Below, piece by piece: positions 33,666 through 44,222 of a DNA stretch of 64,000 nt; position 1 is the first letter of the stretch; each line of letters starts with the position of its first letter. The stretch is from Deltaproteobacteria bacterium (lineage in GTDB: Bacteria; Desulfobacterota; Dissulfuribacteria; Dissulfuribacterales; QOAL01): positions 1-64,000 of the forward strand of contig WGDC01000091.1 of NCBI GenBank assembly GCA_015493475.1, given 5' to 3'. The notes under the pieces are model-generated. The model was not told the origin of the DNA, made no database searches, and was given only the letters and a program-made list of their open reading frames with translations. Position numbers and translations under genes: made by a program.

Positions 33666-35034
33666 CTCTTCCCTGGATGCAAGAAAAAGGCGGGAGATTT
33701 TCTTTCTGAATGACAAAGAAGGCCCTGCCGGTTGCAAGACCCGTGAAAAGCCAGTACAAGGTGGCGGAATCGTGCCTGAAACCATCACTGAACATGTTTG
33801 TCAGCCAGTAAATTATCATAAAGACTATAGCAACCTTCATCATTTGTCCGTCTTCACCGGATGGATCACGCTTCATAGCCCTATAGAACATGCAAAATTG
33901 TCCAACAACCAGGGATAAGAGGGCCATCGCGCCCTGTACCCCAAGGTAAAATGCCTGGTTCAAGAAGGTGTTGTGTCCGTGCTGGAGACCAGCCCTTTCC
34001 ACCAGGCCAGGCCAATATTTCTCGATTAGCTTCCTTCCCAGTCCCCTTGGTCTCAAAGGATCACTTATGATTTCACTTGAAAACTCCCAATAGGTGGAAA
34101 TTCTCAATGGAATGGAGCCGCCGAGCCTTTTGGCCTTGTCAAGCTGGCCTTTTTCAATGAGATGCCAGTTCTCCCGAACAAAATGGCGGCCAATGCCAGA
34201 GTAGAGGAGGGTGGATGAGACCATTAAGAGCACGATGGCCATGGGGAATATGGCCGATGCAACTCTTTTTCTGCAGATTTTCATTGAAAACAGGACCCCC
34301 AGGACGCTGGCCATTATTGCTCCCCTGCGGGTGGTAGTAAAAAGCGTAAAGAAATCAAGAATCATAAAGGATATATTTTCCCATGCCGCCGGCCATGGAG
34401 AAACGCTCCAGAAGGCAATCATCAGGGCAAGATAGAGACTAGTGTGAGAAACACCATGAAACAGTTCACAGGCCCTGCCGAACTCGAAGATTATGTCGGA
34501 CCTGTCTGATATGAAACGGTTTATTAAGTTACTGTCGCCGAGGATAAGATTGTGAGGAAAGAGCGTCCAGTAAAGCATCATACCGAGGTAGGATAGGAGG
34601 AACACCGCGTTGGCCCACTTAATTATGGGCCTCCAGGCGACAGGCGGTGAAGGAGAAAATGCACTGCAAAGTGACAGGCTGGTAAAAAGCAGGGAATTAA
34701 GAAAAAATTCACTGAAATAGGCCCGTATAGAGTACATGGGCTCCGGACTAAAGGCTATGGAAATCAGTGCGCAGATATTCCACAGTAATAGCGACACAAA
34801 GGGCACTGAAAAAAAAAGTAGAGTTAAACAGGACCAAGAGCCCTGTTTTTTTAACAACCGGACGGAGGCCAGGATGATTGCCACGGCAACAGCGTACCTG
34901 GCAGTTGGTCCCATGGAGAAGGGAATCAAGACCAGGCCCGTAAAAAACAAAAGGTCCAGCATCCTTACACCTGAAACCCACCGGTGGACCATTCTCTCTA
35001 TGGCCGCCACTGCCGTTTTCAGGCACCAATCCAC
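33640..35034 (-). CDS. O-antigen ligase/polymerase family protein
   Basis: 464 residues with about eleven hydrophobic segments and the Wzy_C/WaaL-type layout: a large periplasmic loop between about residues 285 and 365 that contains RPRGLGRKLIEKYWPGL and HGHNTFLNQAFYLGVQG, where the conserved arginine and histidine of ligases reside. Such proteins join polysaccharide from undecaprenyl pyrophosphate to lipid A core, or polymerise it; the sequence does not tell these apart. Start is GTG at 35034; an ATG 14 codons in is the alternative. It converges on ftsY. Confidence 0.85.
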   Translation of the reverse strand: MDWCLKTAVAAIERMVHRWVSGVRMLDLLFFTGLVLIPFSMGPTARYAVAVAIILASVRLLKKQGSWSCLTLLFFSVPFVSLLLWNICALISIAFSPEPMYSIRAYFSEFFLNSLLFTSLSLCSAFSPSPPVAWRPIIKWANAVFLLSYLGMMLYWTLFPHNLILGDSNLINRFISDRSDIIFEFGRACELFHGVSHTSLYLALMIAFWSVSPWPAAWENISFMILDFFTLFTTTRRGAIMASVLGVLFSMKICRKRVASAIFPMAIVLLMVSSTLLYSGIGRHFVRENWHLIEKGQLDKAKRLGGSIPLRISTYWEFSSEIISDPLRPRGLGRKLIEKYWPGLVERAGLQHGHNTFLNQAFYLGVQGAMALLSLVVGQFCMFYRAMKRDPSGEDGQMMKVAIVFMIIYWLTNMFSDGFRHDSATLYWLFTGLATGRAFFVIQKENLPPFSCIQGRVTGQTGRR

Positions 35035-35504
35035 TGTCTAATCGCCTCCTGCTCTTCATGTATCATAAAGACCTCTGCAAAACGGCGTCTTTTGATCAAA
35101 ATCTGCTTACCCGTCGCAAAAAATGTTCATATACGCCAGGTATGCCGCGCTTTTTTTGGGTCCATGGACCTTGATCTTGGACAAAAATACTTGTTTTTCT
35201 AAAGGCTCATCATAGTATACTGTAATGAAATTTTAGTACCTTACCATGATGGAACTTTGAAAGACACCAAATTAAATCGCCTTTTAATACAGAAAAAAAC
35301 CATCCGGACATTATATGGTCCTTGCCACCTAAAACAGCCATTAACTTGGATGGTTACAAGTTGTGGGAAATTATTTTTTCCTGGTAATTCCTTATGGGCC
35401 AAGCGATCTGTAATATTTTTTTCAAAATCACCCGCTAAAACCCGGCCTGTTAAGGCTCTGCGTATTTTACATGGGATAAGTTCTCATCATAAAAGGCCTG
35501 ATCA
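35035..35504. other. Intergenic gap, possible IS end remnant
   Basis: 470 bases between two divergent glycan genes. I see no convincing ORF. Bases about 35080-35190 hold an imperfect A/T-rich dyad (CATA...TATG flanked by CAAAAAA and TTTTTTTG) and resemble the non-coding ends of insertion sequences common in Desulfobacterota, but I cannot name an element or its terminal repeat. The remaining part must hold promoters for the GT4 gene. Confidence 0.35.
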
Positions 35505-36668
35505 ATGAACAAGGATGCTCGATCTTACAGGAAAACGCTGTTCCTCCTTGATGACCCTTCCCAGGATAAACACCGCCACGAGTATCTTTTAAATGGACTT
35601 GTGGAAGAAGGATTCAGGCCGGTAATCGGGTACTTCTGCGGAGACGCAAGGGATTCGTCAATGGCGTCTTCCAATATAAGGGCTGTCTCGCTTGGGCTCT
35701 CACGGGCCCGGTTCAAGGGGTTCAGACCCTCAACTGTCTCAAAACTCAGGAGACTCATCTCTATCGAAGGGGTTTCTGTAATACATACGCAGCGCCACAG
35801 GGCAACAGTAAGCGCGGCCGTCGCCATGTCTGGAACTACGGCCCGCACTCTCTTTTACACGGTAGGATCAACGAATGTCCTGAGAAACTGGAACAGAAGG
35901 GTCGCACTCAACTGCATAGTTGGGAGACTCTCCATGGTTACCTGTGTAAGTTCCGCCGTCAGGGACTACATGCTTGGAAACACCCGTCTGCTTCCCGGGC
36001 AAAAAGTCCAGATCATCCACAACGGTATAGACATAAAAAAATTCGTCATCGACATGGATCAAAAGACTGCAAGGAAGTGGCTTGGTATTCCGCCTCGCGG
36101 ATTCTGTTTCGGTATAGTGGCCAGGCTAAAGAAGGCGAAGTGCCATGACATCCTTCTGAAGGCCTTTTCCCGGCTCTTGCACCAGGCGCCCGATACAAGG
36201 CTTGTGATGGTTGGTGACGGACCACTTGAAGACAGGTTGAGGCAGTTATGCAGGGAACTCGAAATAGCGGACAGGGTATATTTTACGGGCAGAATCCAGC
36301 ACAAGGATGTACCCAAGGCCCTCAAGGCATTTAACTGCTTTGTTCACCCGTCCTTCAGGGAAGGCCTGTCTGCGTCCATATTGGAGGCCATGGCGTCTGG
36401 ACTACCGGTTATCACAACAGAGGCTGGTGGCATGGGCGATATTTTTGACATCACTACGGAAAGGATAGGCGTAAGGGTCAGGCCCTTAGACGTAGAGGCA
36501 CTTTTTGCTTCATTGGCGACTTTTCGCAACATGGGCCACTGCGTTTTAAAAGAAATGGGTGAAAACGCAAGAAGGCATGTAAGGAAAAATTTCAACCGCG
36601 AATTCATGGTGCAATCATACCTTGATCTTTACAAGAAGTTTTGTGACACTGACACTTTTACTAAGTAG
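35505..36668 (+). CDS. GT4 glycosyltransferase
   Basis: 387 residues with the GT-B, GT4 layout. The acceptor half has TLFLLDDPSQDKHRHEYLLNGL and VIHTQRHRATVSAA; the donor half has IIHNGIDIKKF, FGIVARLKKAKCHDILLKAF, LVMVGDGPLEDRLRQL and the EX7E-like HPSFREGLSASILEAMASGLPVI. It transfers a nucleotide-activated sugar to a glycan. With the O-antigen ligase on the other side of the intergenic gap it is likely to build surface polysaccharide or LPS core. The 80 bases after it are non-coding, followed by phoU on the other strand. Confidence 0.9.
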   Translation: MNKDARSYRKTLFLLDDPSQDKHRHEYLLNGLVEEGFRPVIGYFCGDARDSSMASSNIRAVSLGLSRARFKGFRPSTVSKLRRLISIEGVSVIHTQRHRATVSAAVAMSGTTARTLFYTVGSTNVLRNWNRRVALNCIVGRLSMVTCVSSAVRDYMLGNTRLLPGQKVQIIHNGIDIKKFVIDMDQKTARKWLGIPPRGFCFGIVARLKKAKCHDILLKAFSRLLHQAPDTRLVMVGDGPLEDRLRQLCRELEIADRVYFTGRIQHKDVPKALKAFNCFVHPSFREGLSASILEAMASGLPVITTEAGGMGDIFDITTERIGVRVRPLDVEALFASLATFRNMGHCVLKEMGENARRHVRKNFNREFMVQSYLDLYKKFCDTDTFTK

Positions 36669-36748
36669 GTAGCGCTGTTGAAAAAAGGCTTGGCCCCAAA
36701 GGTTTAGTGCGTGTTTCCGCTTACACAAGAGGATCTGTGCTTCCCGGA

Positions 36749-37429
36749 TCACGTAAACTCACCCCTTACTATTTCACCCTCAACAAGATACACAACCTCT
36801 TCGGCTATGTTAGTGGCCCTGTCTGCTATCCTTTCGAGATGCCTTGCAAGAATGTAACAATCAATGAGGTATCTTGCCGCTTCCGGCTGCCTCTGGATTT
36901 CCTCTATAACCCTCTCGTAATGGTTTGTCCTGAGCTTATCCACGTCGTCATCAAGAATGAATATACGGTGGGCCGTGTCGCTGTCCTGGTAGGTTATCGC
37001 ATCGAGGGCGAGCTTGAACATCTTTAGAACCGCAGCGATCATGTCGCTGTAGTCCGGGCGGTATTTCATTCTCACTTCGGCCTTTGACAGGTCCCTTGTT
37101 CTTCGCGCTATGCTGACAGCGTAGTCACCAATACGCTCCAGTTCGTTATTTATCTTGATGATAGCTATGATCACCCTGAGGTCCCGGGCCACTGGCTGGT
37201 AAAGGGCGAGTATCTTGAGACACTCCTCTTCTATGTCTATTTCGAGCTCGTCGATCTCATAATCAGACGTGGACACGAATTTTATAAGGCTTTCGTCCCT
37301 GGTCTTGATTGCCTCGCAGGCCTTTCTTATCCTGTCTTCCACCAGGGCGCCAAGGCCCAGGAACTTCTCAAACAATTTATCGAGCTGCTTGTGAAAGGTA
37401 TAGTGGTGAGCGGTCATGGCTTCCTCCAA
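36749..37429 (-). CDS. phoU: Phosphate signalling protein PhoU
   Basis: 226 residues with two three-helix repeats. Each has the metal-binding ExxxD-type pattern (DEIDIELEI-like: IDELEIDIEEECLKIL; and DDDVDKLRTNH), plus VARDLRVIIAIIKINNELERIGDYA and ILARHLERIADRATNIAE near the ends of the repeats. PhoU links the Pst transporter to PhoR and turns the regulon off when phosphate is plentiful. It is divergent from phoB with 145 bases between, rather than at the end of the pst operon as in E. coli. Confidence 0.95.
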   Translation of the reverse strand: MEEAMTAHHYTFHKQLDKLFEKFLGLGALVEDRIRKACEAIKTRDESLIKFVSTSDYEIDELEIDIEEECLKILALYQPVARDLRVIIAIIKINNELERIGDYAVSIARRTRDLSKAEVRMKYRPDYSDMIAAVLKMFKLALDAITYQDSDTAHRIFILDDDVDKLRTNHYERVIEEIQRQPEAARYLIDCYILARHLERIADRATNIAEEVVYLVEGEIVRGEFT

Positions 37430-37472
37430 TTTTATTGACAGAGGTTACATGGAAAATATTAGATTTTTATTA

Positions 37473-37486
37473 GCTTAAGTTTAAGC
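37473..37486. promoter_or_regulatory. Palindrome in the phoU-phoB gap
   Basis: GCTTAA-GT-TTAAGC is a perfect 6-2-6 inverted repeat between the divergent phoU and phoB genes. It is not the direct-repeat shape of a PHO box. It may be an operator for another factor or only AT-rich background. The 145-base gap also holds AT-rich stretches fit for promoters. Confidence 0.3.
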
Positions 37487-37574
37487 GGTTGTTAGGCCGT
37501 TATTTTCTACTTGAATTAACAGGTGAAATTTAACATTATATTTTATTAAAAATCCACCTGTTTCATAGGCCTTC

Positions 37575-38282
37575 ATGTCAAAAAAGACCATCCTCGTCGT
37601 TGAAGACGAGGAAGACATACAGCAGCTCGTTAGCTTTCACCTTATCAAGGAAAATTTTTTTGTGCTATGCGCCGATGATGGCGACGAGTGCCTTGAAAAA
37701 TTTGAGAGAGAACACGTAGATCTCATCATTCTGGACATAATGCTCCCTGGCATAAGCGGTCTGGAACTTTGCAGGATCATAAGAAAAGACCCGAGGGGCA
37801 AACATGTACCCATCATCATACTTACCGCCCGTTCTGAGGAAAGGGATGTGGTCGAGGGCCTGGAAACCGGGGCTGACGATTACATAACCAAACCCTTCAG
37901 CCCCAAGGTGCTGGTCGCCAGGGTTAAGGCGCATCTTAGAAGGGCTTCAGAAATGCATGGAAGGTCCAGGCAGCCCCCTCGAAGGATCAGCCTGCCAATG
38001 GAAATCAAACTCGACATAGACCTTTACCAAGTCTCGATTAAAGGACGAAAAATAGACCTCACCGTGAGCGAATTCAATATCTTTCGATTTCTTGCCACCC
38101 ACCCTGAAAGGGTCTTCTCGAGACAACAGATAATAAACGAAATCAGGGGAGACGGCTACGAGGTGACGTCCCGTGCGGTGGATGTCCAAGTCCACGGGCT
38201 GAGGAAAAAACTCGGCGTTGCCGGGTGCCTTGTAGAAACGGTGCGGGGTGTCGGTTACAGATTCAGGACGGACACATCATGA
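37575..38282 (+). CDS. phoB: Phosphate response regulator PhoB
   Basis: 235 residues. Receiver domain with the acidic pair VVEDEED, phosphorylation aspartate in LIILDIMLPG (about residue 54), TA in ILTARSEE and K in ITKPFSPK. A winged-helix output domain follows (LTVSEFNIFRFLATHPERVFSRQQI, split here as LTVSEFNIFRFL and VFSRQQII; HGLRKKLG; VRGVGYRF), the OmpR/PhoB type. Its stop overlaps the phoR start (ATGA). It probably binds the TTCTAAC-type repeats between pstS and the porin gene. Confidence 0.95.
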   Translation: MSKKTILVVEDEEDIQQLVSFHLIKENFFVLCADDGDECLEKFEREHVDLIILDIMLPGISGLELCRIIRKDPRGKHVPIIILTARSEERDVVEGLETGADDYITKPFSPKVLVARVKAHLRRASEMHGRSRQPPRRISLPMEIKLDIDLYQVSIKGRKIDLTVSEFNIFRFLATHPERVFSRQQIINEIRGDGYEVTSRAVDVQVHGLRKKLGVAGCLVETVRGVGYRFRTDTS

Positions 38283-40117
38283 AGGATTGGACTATGGGCA
38301 CCAGAACCACAGGCATATATGTCCTGGCGCTGGCATCAATTCTTGTCCTTTCTTCCTGCTTGCTTTACCGGGGAATGAAAAACCAACGCATCAAGGAGGC
38401 AAAGTCCGGCCTCTGCTTTGAGGCGTCCGTGGTATCAAGGCTTATAAAACAAGGCATGGAGGATGCCTCGCTCCCCCAGGGCAGCAGAATTAATATGTTG
38501 CTCGGACCCATAAGATCCCGCAGATGGATAACCATTTACGACCTCAAGGGGCACATCCTGTGGACCTCTCTGAAAAGGCCGCCATCACCTGGTCGCCTGA
38601 AAGTTGTCAGGTCTGCGCTTGGCGGGAAAAAGGTCTTTTCCTGGCAGGAAGAGCCGCAAGGAGTAAAATTTTTTTGCTTGACCATTCCATTAAGATCAAA
38701 AGTAGGAATACTTGGGGCCTTGGCCATAGCCGTAAACGAAAGAGAACTCGACCCGCTTCATGGAGAGTTCTGGGTCACCCTAGTATGGCTTGTTCTGCTC
38801 CTGTCCCTATTTTCCATAGCTACCGGCAGACTTTTGCTGATTAGATTCAGATACGATATAAAGAGGCTATCCAGGGCCATTGACTATGTATCGGCATCCG
38901 GCGGCCTGCCTCACGGTATTCGGAAGGCATGCCGGATGCTCAAAAAATCCGATACTGCCAACAGGGACCTTTCCGAGCTTGAACAGGCCATGCGCCGCAA
39001 CCTGCGCTCTCTTCTTGGTGGCCTTTCCGACTGCATGGACCAGCTTGAAAAGCTTTCCCTACTTTTCCGGAACATGAAAGAGGCGGTTATCCTTATAGAC
39101 GCCGAAAAAAAGATAGCGACCATGAACAGGGCGGCAGAGAAGATAGCTAGCATCAGGGAAAGAACTGCTACTGGCAGACCGGTAACGAGCCTGTTCAGGG
39201 ACCTCGGATTTAGGAAATTCATCGACCGTATTTATAGGAACCGGCGGGACACGGAGTGTGAGATAACTCTTTATGCCGGCCGCGAGGGGATGGAAAAACG
39301 CACCTTCGCAATAAAGGCAGCCGTTCTGATGGACGAAGCATCAGGGCAGCTTACCGGGATACTCGTGGTAATGGATGACAGGACAAAACTGAAAAGGCTG
39401 GAAGACACCAGGAGACAGTTCGTGGCAAACGTATCCCATGAACTGAAAACACCCGTAACGGCCATCAAGGGCTATATTGAGACCCTGATGGACGGCGTGG
39501 ACTCGAAAGAGACTCAAAAAAAATTCCTTGATATTGTACAGCGCCAGGCAACAAGGCTGGAAAACCTTGTCGAAGACGTCCTGTTCCTGTCAAGAATGGA
39601 CGCAGATACGGAAAAGCCCGGTCTCAACATCTACATGGATAGAATAGGCTTGATCATCGATGAAGCAATAGAAACATGCAGGCTACAAGCAGCATCAAGG
39701 AATATTGAAGTGGAGGTTCTCTGCCCTGAACCCGACGTCGAGATTCCGGTTGACCCCCCGCTCATGGGTCAGGCGCTGACCAATCTCCTCATAAATGCAA
39801 TAAATTATAGCCATCCAGGCAAAAAGGTCATTATCAGGTGCAGGACACGGAATGGAACAGTAGAGATATCGGTTCAAGACCAAGGCCCTGGAATTTCCAA
39901 AAAAGACATGGAACACATCTTTGAGCGCTTTTACAGAGCTGACAAGGCAAGAAGCAGGCATCTTGGCGGCACTGGGCTTGGTCTTGCAATTGTAAAACAC
40001 GTGGTAAAGGCCCACAAAGGAGAAATTAAGGTTGAGAGCGCGCCCGGCCATGGAGCAATATTTACAATCATCCTTCCAACCAAATTGATAAAAGTGCCTA
40101 TCCAAAACGCCCGGTGA
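38279..40117 (+). CDS. phoR: Phosphate sensor histidine kinase PhoR
   Basis: 612 residues from the ATG that overlaps the phoB stop. Two membrane segments (about 12-30 and 165-190) enclose a periplasmic part, longer than in E. coli PhoR, where such a loop is nearly absent. A PAS-like domain (about 255-375; [14 protein letters not shown]) precedes HisKA with [19 protein letters not shown] and an ATPase domain with [18 protein letters not shown] and [13 protein letters not shown]. The 3' end overlaps pstB by 20 bases tail to tail. Confidence 0.94.
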   Translation: MKDWTMGTRTTGIYVLALASILVLSSCLLYRGMKNQRIKEAKSGLCFEASVVSRLIKQGMEDASLPQGSRINMLLGPIRSRRWITIYDLKGHILWTSLKRPPSPGRLKVVRSALGGKKVFSWQEEPQGVKFFCLTIPLRSKVGILGALAIAVNERELDPLHGEFWVTLVWLVLLLSLFSIATGRLLLIRFRYDIKRLSRAIDYVSASGGLPHGIRKACRMLKKSDTANRDLSELEQAMRRNLRSLLGGLSDCMDQLEKLSLLFRNMKEAVILIDAEKKIATMNRAAEKIASIRERTATGRPVTSLFRDLGFRKFIDRIYRNRRDTECEITLYAGREGMEKRTFAIKAAVLMDEASGQLTGILVVMDDRTKLKRLEDTRRQFVANVSHELKTPVTAIKGYIETLMDGVDSKETQKKFLDIVQRQATRLENLVEDVLFLSRMDADTEKPGLNIYMDRIGLIIDEAIETCRLQAASRNIEVEVLCPEPDVEIPVDPPLMGQALTNLLINAINYSHPGKKVIIRCRTRNGTVEISVQDQGPGISKKDMEHIFERFYRADKARSRHLGGTGLGLAIVKHVVKAHKGEIKVESAPGHGAIFTIILPTKLIKVPIQNAR

Positions 40118-40958
40118 TATAGTCTTCCGTTTCCTTCCTGACGGGATTGGTAAACATCTTTTCCGTGCTGTCGAACTCTATCAGTTTTCCAAGATACATA
40201 AACGCGGTGAAGTCGGAGACCCTGGCGGCCTGCTGCATGTTATGGGTAACTATGATTATGGTATAATCCTCTGTAAGCTCGTCCACGAGTTCCTCCACCG
40301 TGGCTGTGGATATGGGGTCGAGGGCTGAACATGGCTCGTCGAGCAGGACCACCTCGGGCTTTACGGCTATGGCCCTGGCAATGCAAAGCCTTTGCTGCTG
40401 GCCGCCGGACAGGGCGGTGCCGATCTGTTTCAGCTTGTCCTTGACTTCATTCCAGAGAGCCGACTTTTTTAGTGCCCACTCTACCCGCTCGTCCATCTCC
40501 TGTTTCGAAAGGTTCTCATATAGCCTGACTCCAAAGGCGATATTTTCATAAACGGACATAGGGAAGGGGGTAGGCTTTTGGAAAACCATGCCCACCTGGG
40601 CCCTAAGGAGGTTAAGATCCTCCTTGGGATCCAAGATATTCCTGCCATCCAGAATTATCTCTCCTGTTGCGTGCTGTTTGGGGTAGAGCTCGTAAATCCT
40701 GTTAAAACACCTTATAAGGGTGGATTTACCGCAACCAGAAGGGCCTATTATGGCCGTGACCCGTTTTTCTGGAATATCCATGTTTATGGATTGAAGGGCA
40801 TGAAATTTCCCATAATAGAAATCCAGATCCTTCACCTGCATCTTCAAAGGCAGTGAAGAAGGCCTGGATAGCGGCTGTGCACTCCCTCCACCGTATTGCA
40901 TTGATGCAAAACCCCTGTCTATGAGGTTTTGCCGTGGTTTTGACTTCTTCTTGTCCAT
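40098..40958 (-). CDS. pstB: Phosphate ABC transporter ATPase PstB
   Basis: 286 residues with [21 protein letters not shown] (Walker A; key part GPSGCGKST), [19 protein letters not shown] (Q-loop), [16 protein letters not shown] (signature), [12 protein letters not shown] (Walker B) and [15 protein letters not shown]. About 35 residues precede the usual PstB start and look unstructured. PstB powers high-affinity phosphate uptake through PstCA. It follows pstA by 28 bases and is the last gene of pstSCAB. Confidence 0.96.
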   Translation of the reverse strand: MDKKKSKPRQNLIDRGFASMQYGGGSAQPLSRPSSLPLKMQVKDLDFYYGKFHALQSINMDIPEKRVTAIIGPSGCGKSTLIRCFNRIYELYPKQHATGEIILDGRNILDPKEDLNLLRAQVGMVFQKPTPFPMSVYENIAFGVRLYENLSKQEMDERVEWALKKSALWNEVKDKLKQIGTALSGGQQQRLCIARAIAVKPEVVLLDEPCSALDPISTATVEELVDELTEDYTIIIVTHNMQQAARVSDFTAFMYLGKLIEFDSTEKMFTNPVRKETEDYITGRFG

Positions 40959-40986
40959 ATCCTGTGCCGCCTGTCTATTTATGAAA

Positions 40987-41844
40987 TTACTTGCCTGTCC
41001 GCAAGAACGTCCTTACAATAATATTGAGTATGAGAACGCTTATGGTTATAAGAAGGGCCCCGGCCCAAGCGAGATGCTGCCAGTCCTCGTAAGGACTCAT
41101 GGCGAACTGAAAAATGACGACTGGCAAATTCGCCACTGGTTCATTGAGGCTCGAACTCCAAAACTGATTGTTAAGGGCGGTAAAAAGCAAAGGAGCCGTT
41201 TCTCCGCTTATCCTTGCAACGGCGAGAAGAATGCCGGTAAAGATACCAGCCCTTGCAGCGCGGTAAACTATTGCGACAGTCACCTTCCACCTTGGAGCCC
41301 CCAGGGCGCAGGCGGCCTCCCTAACCGTGTTCGGAACTAGTTTCAGCATGTCCTCCGTGGTCCGCACAATGATGGGCAGAGCTATGAGCGCAAGGGACAG
41401 GGAGCCGGCCCAGCCAGAAAAATGGCCAGACGGAACAACTACTATCTCGTAAATAAACACGCCAAGAATAATGGAGGGGGCGCTTAAAAGGACATCATTA
41501 ACGAACCTGATAATCGGTGCCACCCGTGATCTGTTTCCATACTCTGATAAAAAAGTGCCTGATAAAACTCCCAATGGCGCGCCAAGCAAAACCCCCATGA
41601 TAGTGATGAGCACGCTGCCTGCAATGGCGTTTGCCAGGCCCCCGGACTGCCCTGGAGGCGGCGTGGGCTCGGTGAAAACAGACAGATTCAGATATCTGAA
41701 CCCGTGAAGAAAAAGGGTCTCAAGCAACCAAACGAGCCAGAAGAGACCGAAGAGGGTGGTCAGTACGGAGCAGGCTAGGACCAGGAAATTAACGAGGCGT
41801 CTTTTCCTGTAAAGATTAATGTTAATGTTTTTAATGACACTCAT
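40987..41844 (-). CDS. pstA: Phosphate ABC transporter permease PstA
   Basis: 285 residues with six hydrophobic segments. [21 protein letters not shown] and the loop [28 protein letters not shown] hold the EAA coupling helix of ABC importers. PstA pairs with PstC to form the phosphate channel. Its ATG overlaps the pstC stop as ATGA, so translation is coupled. Confidence 0.95.
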   Translation of the reverse strand: MSVIKNININLYRKRRLVNFLVLACSVLTTLFGLFWLVWLLETLFLHGFRYLNLSVFTEPTPPPGQSGGLANAIAGSVLITIMGVLLGAPLGVLSGTFLSEYGNRSRVAPIIRFVNDVLLSAPSIILGVFIYEIVVVPSGHFSGWAGSLSLALIALPIIVRTTEDMLKLVPNTVREAACALGAPRWKVTVAIVYRAARAGIFTGILLAVARISGETAPLLFTALNNQFWSSSLNEPVANLPVVIFQFAMSPYEDWQHLAWAGALLITISVLILNIIVRTFLRTGK

Positions 41845-42821
41845 GTCCTTACACCCTCCTTCAAGGTAAGCCTGACAAGCAAATACTTGGCAACAAATAG
41901 GACTATGAAGGTCAAGATGAACAGCAGGAGACCCAGGGCGATAAGTGACGAAGTGTAAAGTTTACCTACGGCCTCTGTAAATTGGTTTGCAAGGCTTGAT
42001 GAAATCGTATTACCCGGCATAAGGAGTGATGTCTCGAGGCGGTCCGCGTTACCTATAACAAAGGTAACCGCCATTGTCTCGCCAAGCGCCCTGCCAAGGC
42101 CAAGCATAATTGCGCCTACCACACCTATCTTGGTATAGGGCAAGACGATCTTTTTGATAACCTCCCAGGTGGTAGCGCCTATTCCATAGGCAGACTCTTT
42201 CAGGACCGGAGGCACCACCTCAAAAAGGTCCCTGAATACCGATGCCATGAAGGGAATGATCATTATCCCAAGGATTATCCCAGCCGTCAGGACCCCTATT
42301 CCAAGGGGCGGACCTGAAAAAAGCGGGCCGATGACAGGCAGCCTGCCGAGGGTGTTGGAAAGCCAAGGTTCTACGTGATCACCAAAAAAAGGGGCGAATA
42401 CAAAAAGGCCCCACATGCCGTAAATAATTGAAGGAATGGCGGCGAGTAGCTCTATGGCCGTGGCAATTGGCTGCTTGAGCCAGGCCGGGCACAACTCCGT
42501 AATGAAAACTGCGATTCCAAAGCTTACCGGGACGCCAATGAGCATAGCGATTATGGAGGTTACAATAGTTCCGTAAATGGCTACGAGCGCACCGAAATGC
42601 TCAGTAACCGGATTCCATTCCTTGCTTATAACAAAGTAGAAACCGAACCTTTTAAGGGCTGGCCAAGCCCCTATCAACAGGGAAAGCATTATGGCCACTA
42701 TTATTAAGAGCACAAAAATGGCGCTGGCCTTTGTGGCGCTGGCAAATACCACGTCGAGAATTCGCCCCCTCGTACCAGACCTTACCATTAATGTGCTTTT
42801 TCGGGTCTTAACTTTGTTCAT
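41841..42821 (-). CDS. pstC: Phosphate ABC transporter permease PstC
   Basis: 326 residues with six to seven hydrophobic segments. FGALVAIYGTIVTSIIAMLIGVPVSFG, AAIPSIIYGMWGLFVFAPFF and the EAA-type loop VPPVLKESAYGIGATTWEVIKKIVLP are typical. It lies 160 bases downstream of pstS, a gap that holds no gene; it may contain a processing site or attenuator that lowers pstCAB relative to pstS, as often seen for binding-protein genes. Confidence 0.95.
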   Translation of the reverse strand: MNKVKTRKSTLMVRSGTRGRILDVVFASATKASAIFVLLIIVAIMLSLLIGAWPALKRFGFYFVISKEWNPVTEHFGALVAIYGTIVTSIIAMLIGVPVSFGIAVFITELCPAWLKQPIATAIELLAAIPSIIYGMWGLFVFAPFFGDHVEPWLSNTLGRLPVIGPLFSGPPLGIGVLTAGIILGIMIIPFMASVFRDLFEVVPPVLKESAYGIGATTWEVIKKIVLPYTKIGVVGAIMLGLGRALGETMAVTFVIGNADRLETSLLMPGNTISSSLANQFTEAVGKLYTSSLIALGLLLFILTFIVLFVAKYLLVRLTLKEGVRT

Positions 42822-42981
42822 AGGGAAACAATCGCAGCAGCAAATTGTAATTCATGGGCACCCTTAACATTTCATGGATGATTACGCAACGCAGTATCGT
42901 TCATCGTTCTGCTGCTCCTAACTCCATTAATGACCAGGAATGCCCGCATCCTTAACTGCTTGCCATGTGGATTTCTACCGG

Positions 42982-44040
42982 CTACGGCCAAACGGGATTT
43001 CCGGCCTTGTCCTTTAACGCTGCCTTCCACGCCTGCTCCACTAGGTTCACCACGTTTCCGGGCATGGGTACATAGTCGAGCTTCTTTGCCATTTCCTGGC
43101 CGTTCTTGTAACACCAGTCAAAGAACGACAGGACCGCCCTGGCTACCTCCCTTCTGTCCTGCACCTTTTGAAGCAGGATAAAACTTGCCCCGGTTATTGG
43201 CCAGCTATCCCTACCGGGCTGATCGGTCAGAACCATGTAAAACCCTTTGGCTCCCTTCCAGTCCGCATTGGCAGCGGCTGCCTGAAAGGTGTCCATATTA
43301 GGCGCAACATAAGAACCCGCCTTGTTCTTGAGTTTTATATATGCAAACTTGTTTTGCAGAGCGTATGCATATTCCACATAGCCAATGCTTCCCCTGATCC
43401 TCTTCACGTAAGAGGCGACACCCTCGTTTCCCTTGCCTCCGATTCCGGTAGGCCATGCTACAGCCTTAGCACTGCCTACCCTTTCCTTCCACTCGGGGCT
43501 TACCTTGGAAAGAAAGTTTGTAAAGATCCAGGTTGTGCCCGATCCGTCGGAGCGATGTACCACTGTGATGTTCATGCTGGGAAGTTGGGTGCCTGGATTC
43601 TCTTTTGAAATTACTGGGTCGTTCCACTTGGTTATTTTTCCAAGATAGATGTCCGCAAGAGTCTTGTTGCTTATTTTTAGCTGCCCCAGCTTGATGCCTG
43701 GAAGATTAACTACAGGGACAACTCCTCCCATAATCATGGGGAACTGAAAAAGTCCCCACTTTTCAAGCTCTTTTGGTTTAAGGGGCGCATCGGATGCGCC
43801 AAAATCAACAGTCCTGGCCTTTATCTGCTTTATTCCGCCGCCAGAACCAATGGACTGGTAATTAAGCTTGATACCAGTAAGCTTGTAATAGGCTGCCGCC
43901 CACTTGGCATAAACTGGGTAGGGAAAGGTTGCGCCAGCACCGGAAATACTCTTGACTTTTCCTGCCTCCGCAAGATTTGGCTGCATACCCAATAGGGCTG
44001 CAACTACCAACATTAAACAAATCAATAGCTTTCCTTTCAT
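42982..44040 (-). CDS. pstS: Periplasmic phosphate-binding protein PstS
   Basis: 352 residues with a signal peptide (to about residue 26, PNLAEAG) and the PstS signatures SISGAGATFPYPVYAKWAAAYYK (key SGAGATFPYP), NYQSIGSGGGIKQI, DFGASDAPL, VHRSDGSGTTWIFTNFLSK and GSIGYVEYAYA. It binds phosphate and hands it to PstCA. Start ATG follows AAAAAGGAGGAC. A repeated TTCTAAC motif lies 82-100 bases upstream on the minus strand. The precursor has no lipobox, so it is soluble in the periplasm. Confidence 0.96.
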   Translation of the reverse strand: MKGKLLICLMLVVAALLGMQPNLAEAGKVKSISGAGATFPYPVYAKWAAAYYKLTGIKLNYQSIGSGGGIKQIKARTVDFGASDAPLKPKELEKWGLFQFPMIMGGVVPVVNLPGIKLGQLKISNKTLADIYLGKITKWNDPVISKENPGTQLPSMNITVVHRSDGSGTTWIFTNFLSKVSPEWKERVGSAKAVAWPTGIGGKGNEGVASYVKRIRGSIGYVEYAYALQNKFAYIKLKNKAGSYVAPNMDTFQAAAANADWKGAKGFYMVLTDQPGRDSWPITGASFILLQKVQDRREVARAVLSFFDWCYKNGQEMAKKLDYVPMPGNVVNLVEQAWKAALKDKAGNPVWP

Positions 44041-44121
44041 TAGAACTGTCCTCCTTTTTCAAACTACTCCATTATTGATTTCAGGCCATTGGCCTTTGGG
44101 TGATAACACTACAAGTAAAAT

Positions 44122-44139
44122 GTTAGAATTGGGTTAGAA
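44122..44139 (-). promoter_or_regulatory. Candidate PHO box for pstSCAB
   Basis: On the minus strand TTCTAAC-CCAA-TTCTAAC: two identical 7-base direct repeats with a 4-base spacer, the exact geometry of the E. coli PHO box although the bases differ from CTGTCAT. It lies 82-100 bases before the pstS start. PhoB, encoded in the window, is the obvious binder. Confidence 0.7.
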
Positions 44140-44222
44140 AAACTTTATCTTTTTATTATCTCACATTTTTCCCTGGTCACAATACCTCACGTCTTTTCAC
44201 AGACTCACGGACTCTAAGGAAG

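Noticed and set aside
32741-33682. A 313-codon minus-strand frame over ftsY
   Set aside because: Antisense shadow of ftsY; ser/pro-rich composition and no recognisable domain.
35257-35508. An 83-codon plus-strand frame before the GT4 gene
   Set aside because: No motif, no ribosome site, and composition like the surrounding non-coding sequence.
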